Below are positions 25,965 to 28,907 of a stretch of DNA of 28,907 bases, one piece after another. This DNA is from CAYSNP01 sp050945855 (GTDB lineage: Bacteria; Bacillota; Clostridia; Christensenellales; DTU072): assembly GCA_050945855.1 (NCBI GenBank), contig JBMNTS010000016.1, forward strand, positions 1 through 28,907, written 5' to 3'. How positions within the stretch are numbered: position 1 is the stretch's first letter; each line of letters starts with the position of its first letter. Both the position numbers and the translations under genes were made by a program. The notes below the pieces were generated by a model, which saw nothing but the letters and a program-made list of their open reading frames with translations, was not told where the DNA came from and ran no database searches.

Positions 25965-25993
25965 CAGTCAATTAATTTAGGAGGTAAAAAATA

Positions 25994-26458
25994 ATGAAAA
26001 CAGATTCCAGACTTATTGAGTCCCTAAACTCTCTTCTTGCGGATGAGCTTAGCGCAATCAATCAATATATAGTCCATGCGGAGATGTGTTCGGACTGGGG
26101 ATATGAAAAGCTGCACAAACACTTTGAAAAAAGGTCGATAACCGAAATGAAGCATGCGGAAAAGCTGATAGAGCGCTTGCTCTTTTTGGAAGGCACTCCC
26201 ATTGTAAGTCAGCTTAAGCATATCGCTATCGGGGACGTAGTGCCCAAGCAACTTGCCAACGACCGCAAGGCGGAATTAGGCGCTATCGAGGCGTACAAGG
26301 CGGCTATCGGGCTTGCTTTGGAGTTAAAGGACTATGCGACAAAGGAATTGCTGGAAAAAATACTGCTTGACGAGGAAGGGCATTTAGAGGAGATAGAGGA
26401 GTTGGAGACCCAGATAGAGCATATGACCCTCCCTATTTTCTTAACCACTCAGGTTTAA
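25994..26458 (+). CDS. bfr: Bacterioferritin
   Basis: Bacterioferritin forms a 24-subunit shell that oxidises and stores iron. The 154 residues keep every ferroxidase ligand at the same number as in E. coli Bfr: E18, E51, H54, E94, E127 and H130. M52, the residue that binds the inter-subunit haem, is also present in the motif ITEMKHAE, so a haem-containing form is possible. AGGAGG lies just before the ATG. The gene is probably monocistronic with its own strong promoter; its stop codon is 3 bp from that of the convergent spmB. Confidence 0.95.
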   Translation: MKTDSRLIESLNSLLADELSAINQYIVHAEMCSDWGYEKLHKHFEKRSITEMKHAEKLIERLLFLEGTPIVSQLKHIAIGDVVPKQLANDRKAELGAIEAYKAAIGLALELKDYATKELLEKILLDEEGHLEEIEELETQIEHMTLPIFLTTQV

Positions 26459-26461
26459 CAC

Positions 26462-26962
26462 TCAGAACAATTTCATTAACAGACAAGCGAAAACCGCGCT
26501 TGCGAACGAAACAAACAGGGCTATCGGGATAGCAAGCCCTGTTTTTTTGTTTTTTGAAGTGGAAAAGTAAACCGCGCAAATGTATAGCACGGTGTCCGAA
26601 CTCGCCATTATGACGGACGCCGTATTGGATATATAGCTGTCCACGCCATACTGAGCATAAATGTTTTCCAGCACTATTAGGGAACCGGAGCCCGAAAGAG
26701 GTCTTAACACTATAAGCTCCGCAAGCTCTTTGGGTATGCCCACCAGCTTAAAGAAGGGCGCAAGTATATCCGAAAGCAGAGCGGCAAGCCCGCTTGCGCG
26801 CAAAAGCTCTATGGCCATAAAAATAGCTATCAGGTAAGGCAGCGTGTTATATATCAGCTTAAACGCTTCCCTTGCGCCTTGCGCAAAACTTTCAAAGACG
26901 CTTATCCTGTTTATTATTCCCAGGATAAGGGTAAAAAGCATTAATGCGGGGACTATTAACAC
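26462..26962 (-). CDS. spmB: Spore maturation protein SpmB
   Basis: SpmB is a membrane protein needed, with SpmA, for core dehydration and heat resistance of spores. The 166-residue product has several hydrophobic helices and the nucleoside-recognition (Gate) segment YNTLPYLIAIFMAIELLRASG. LRPLSGSGS and NTASVIMASSDTVLYICAVYF match the conserved SpmB blocks. The start is a GTG at 26962 overlapping the last 7 bp of spmA, so the two are translationally coupled. Confidence 0.93.
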   Translation of the reverse strand: MLIVPALMLFTLILGIINRISVFESFAQGAREAFKLIYNTLPYLIAIFMAIELLRASGLAALLSDILAPFFKLVGIPKELAELIVLRPLSGSGSLIVLENIYAQYGVDSYISNTASVIMASSDTVLYICAVYFSTSKNKKTGLAIPIALFVSFASAVFACLLMKLF

Positions 26963-27498
26963 CGTTTGTTTTCCCTTACCAGTAAAGCTACCGTAATTGC
27001 GGCAAGCAAGGTGGAAAAAACCGAGGCTATAAGCGAAGGTATAATTATATCCGTCTTTGACAAAAATGAGGCGCGCATAGCGATTATGGTAGTGGGAATA
27101 AGCTGTATAGAAGCGGAATTTATTACCACTAACATAATTTTGTTTTTTTGACAGGACATATTTTCCACCGCTTTTATCCCCAGAGGAGTTGCCGCGCCCC
27201 CCATTCCTAAAATATTGCAGGAGAGGTTGAGAGATAAATACAGATATGTTTGGGCGTCTTCTTTGGGAAAAAGCTTTCTAAGCGGATTTTTGATTAAAGA
27301 GGCTATCTTCTTGTCAATGCCCGCGCGCTCCAGAATTATCAACAGGCTGAGCCATACCGAATATATGACCGCAAGTTTAAGGGCAAGGTTGACTCCCCCC
27401 GTGCCTCCCGTAAGCATTGCCGGCAAAACCTTGGCGGGGTCGCGAAACAGCAAAAGGGCTATGGACGCAATCAATATGATTACAAATACCGCATTCAT
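26956..27498 (-). CDS. spmA: Spore maturation protein SpmA
   Basis: This is the partner of SpmB, a membrane protein of the Gate family. The 180 residues show four or more hydrophobic helices and the hallmark SCNILGMGGAATPLGIKAVENM (about residues 93-114), which is usually GNAATPLGIKA; here the Asn is Gly. INSASIQLIPTTIIAMRA follows, as expected. The ATG at 27498 has no Shine-Dalgarno and lies 6 nt behind CATATAAT. With spmB it marks the organism as a spore former. No dacB is adjacent, unlike in Bacillus. Confidence 0.93.
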   Translation of the reverse strand: MNAVFVIILIASIALLLFRDPAKVLPAMLTGGTGGVNLALKLAVIYSVWLSLLIILERAGIDKKIASLIKNPLRKLFPKEDAQTYLYLSLNLSCNILGMGGAATPLGIKAVENMSCQKNKIMLVVINSASIQLIPTTIIAMRASFLSKTDIIIPSLIASVFSTLLAAITVALLVRENKRC

Positions 27499-27504
27499 AT
27501 AAGA

Positions 27505-27512
27505 ATTATATG
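27505..27512 (-). promoter_or_regulatory. -10 box of spmAB, 6 nt before the ATG
   Basis: On the minus strand CATATAAT ends 6 nt before the spmA start codon. It fits a vegetative TATAAT but also resembles the -10 of the sporulation factors sigma-E or sigma-G. No convincing -35 of either type is seen at the right spacing, so the factor is open. Confidence 0.4.
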
Positions 27513-27658
27513 AGCGGCAGCAAATATTAATGAGCTTTCATTTCATTATACATAAATAAGGTATAGTTTTTGTCGTTTAAGCAGCGTTTTGTATTCCCGG
27601 ATACTCCAGTCGCTGTAAATCTAACGTATATCCTCCCGTAAACTGTCCCTCCAAGCTT

Positions 27659-28048
27659 TTATTTATTAAATGATCCGATTTCAATCAGGTTGCCTTCCGG
27701 GTCAGAGATATAGCATGTGCGTTGCCCCCAGGGTTCTGTCGTGGGCTCCATAACAGGGATTGCTCCTTTGGCTACCGCTTGCTTAAAGGTCAAATCCACC
27801 GCTTCATAGTTTTCTACGCTAAGCGCAATTTCATAATGCCCGTTGATTCCGTCAGCATATCCGAAGGCGCTGTTGGTCATCTTTTCAAAGTCCGTCCTGC
27901 GATATAACAAAAACAAAACTCCGTCCTTGACCAAATATACATTTGGCGCGTTTTCCTCTTCCCGAATTTCGAAATTTAGAACATCCCTGTAAAAGCGGAC
28001 CATCGTTGCCATATCTTTTACAAAGATTCCGAAACCGTCTAATTTCAT
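27659..28048 (-). CDS. VOC-superfamily (glyoxalase/bleomycin-resistance-like) protein
   Basis: The 129-residue protein has two beta-alpha-beta-beta-beta modules. Recognisable pieces are the start GFGIFVKDMATMVRFYRDVLNF (residues 5-26), HYEIALSVENYEAV (about 71-84) and the end CYISDPEGNLIEIGSF. The first metal-ligand position, usually His, is Gly or Phe here, while a central His and a C-terminal Glu are kept. It may thus bind metal differently or act as a binding protein. GGAGG lies 10 nt before the ATG. The region 27499-27658 behind it shows no terminator. The specific substrate is unknown. Confidence 0.88.
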   Translation of the reverse strand: MKLDGFGIFVKDMATMVRFYRDVLNFEIREEENAPNVYLVKDGVLFLLYRRTDFEKMTNSAFGYADGINGHYEIALSVENYEAVDLTFKQAVAKGAIPVMEPTTEPWGQRTCYISDPEGNLIEIGSFNK

Positions 28049-28106
28049 AATGTATCAACCTCCAATCAAACTCTGCTTTTTTGACGTTGTTCTGTCCTTA
28101 AATCAT

Positions 28107-28133
28107 GAAAAGTCCGGTGTCACCGGACTTTTC
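28107..28133 (-). terminator. Hairpin after the GLUG-like gene
   Basis: GAAAAGTCCGGTG (28107-28119) is the exact complement of CACCGGACTTTTC (28121-28133) with one base between, so about 11 bp can form around a small loop. It lies between the GLUG-like gene and the VOC gene, both on the minus strand, and probably ends the former. The U content lies in the 3' arm (CTTTTC); no further U tract follows. Confidence 0.7.
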
Positions 28134-28188
28134 AAATTCATTCTTTTACCTTAGCCTCAAGACAACCGTTTTAATAAATGTTGTTCCA

Positions 28189-28907
28189 TTATGCCGGATT
28201 GTTGGCCACATCGCTGCTGAAGCTGAACGTACCCGCGGTCTGGCTTCCCGTCTTTTGCTGGTCCGCGTTCGCGCTGCCGCCTGTGACGTTGCCATCGGAT
28301 GCCGCTCCGCTTTGACCGGTTATTCCGCGAATCCTTATAGTACAATCAGAACGGTTGTATGACTCCCATGCCCACCACAGCGCGCCGCCGGAATTGCGCG
28401 CGTTGGAGTATTTAATGCCGATAAAGTAAACTACGTTGTTGTACGCGCTGTTGCCTGACATGGTGCCTCCGGCTTTTATGCCCACTACACCGCCCATATA
28501 GTTGTATTCTCTTGAATATGCGCCTTCGCTTCCTTCTCCGCCCAGCGTGCCCATATCCGCGTTGATAAAGTTAAAGGAGCGCATAATACCTTGAACCGTA
28601 TTGTTGGTTAGCGTACTTGCGGAATAGCCCGCGATACCTCCGAAATACATATGCGCTCCGATATTATCGCCTATCTTTCTGCCATGGATAAGCTTGCTGT
28701 TGTTGGTGCAACCGGTAATGCTGCCGCCGGATTCGTTAGTGCCGGCAATACCGCCCAGATAGGTATAACCCCAGGTTTCGGTATATCCGTTGGCAGTGTT
28801 GTTGGTAAACGCGATATTGTGCATACGGAAAGTTACCATTGCGCTGCCCAGATCCCAATCGTTGCCTCCTTTGGCTTTGGTATTTTCAGCGCCGGTAATC
28901 GAGCCGA
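28189..28907 (-). CDS. C-terminal part of a GLUG-repeat-like surface protein (partial)
   Basis: The open frame continues through the right edge of the window; the 239 codons seen are the C-terminal end and the true start is outside. The chain is rich in Gly, Asn, Ser and Thr. It repeats the pattern GGIAG-x-GGSITGCTN, GGIAGYSASTLTNNT, GGVVGIKAGGTMSGNS, which resembles the GLUG motif of bacterial surface and adhesin-like proteins with a beta-helix fold. The end (SSDVANNPA) has no LPXTG or membrane anchor, so attachment, if any, must lie in the missing part. An internal ATG at 28839 is not a start. The repeat call is by pattern only. Confidence 0.75.
   Translation of the reverse strand, partial: GSITGAENTKAKGGNDWDLGSAMVTFRMHNIAFTNNTANGYTETWGYTYLGGIAGTNESGGSITGCTNNSKLIHGRKIGDNIGAHMYFGGIAGYSASTLTNNTVQGIMRSFNFINADMGTLGGEGSEGAYSREYNYMGGVVGIKAGGTMSGNSAYNNVVYFIGIKYSNARNSGGALWWAWESYNRSDCTIRIRGITGQSGAASDGNVTGGSANADQQKTGSQTAGTFSFSSDVANNPA

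Noticed and set aside
27542..27655. Possible remnant gene behind the VOC gene on the minus strand
   Set aside because: One frame reads about 11 and then 24 codons around a single stop, but it has no start signal and I do not recognise the sequence; chance is enough to explain it.

Overview
The window reads as a chromosomal segment of a spore-forming, low-to-moderate GC Gram-positive anaerobe of the Clostridia. The reasons are the Firmicutes-type RpoB/RpoC, the spore maturation pair SpmA/SpmB, RecD2 and ComF, a decarboxylase sodium-pump beta/gamma pair, AGGAGG-type ribosome binding sites, and surface proteins with InlB-type, LamG and GLUG-like repeats. The exact lineage cannot be fixed from the sequence alone. 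No phage, insertion sequence, plasmid or CRISPR locus is seen.

Layout. 1-860: tRNA-Arg(CCG), a perfect hairpin, an array of short hairpins, and a small conserved protein (DUF6054-like). 1033-2510: a divergent HU-like protein and mnmA, transcribed away from each other from two near-consensus promoters. 2502-2640: a second hairpin array that starts inside the mnmA stop region. 2702-7386: a membrane-anchored InlB-repeat/LamG protein and a convergent one-piece ABC transporter whose stop codon overlaps it. 7516-10629: ileS of a long, divergent type. 10966-12342: decarboxylase sodium-pump beta and gamma subunits. 12343-24080: a minus-strand operon rpoB-rpoC-metK-recD2-comF. 24393-26458: a membrane-anchored metallophosphoesterase and a bacterioferritin. 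26462-27498: spmA-spmB. 27659-28907: a VOC-family protein and the C-terminal part of a glycine-rich GLUG-like surface protein that runs off the window.

The genes are mostly housekeeping: transcription (rpoBC), AdoMet supply (metK), DNA repair and uptake (recD2, comF), translation (ileS, mnmA, tRNA-Arg), ion-coupled energy (oadB/oadG), iron storage (bfr) and sporulation (spmAB).

The most unusual content is structural. (1) Two arrays consist of short perfect hairpins whose stems all differ while the linkers between them are conserved. Each lies directly 3' of a gene. (2) Several genes (mnmA, the ABC transporter, probably spmA) have a -10 box 6-8 nt before the ATG and no Shine-Dalgarno, as expected of leaderless mRNAs. 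(3) All three convergent pairs of long genes abut or overlap at their stop codons with no terminator between them. (4) RpoB carries a roughly 128-residue, very acidic C-terminal tail containing a repeated [ED][ST][LF]FExD motif, and its leader holds a terminator-like hairpin. (5) IleS has an HHGT signature in place of HxGH. Promoters, leaders and structures were read by eye; no folding or database search was run.
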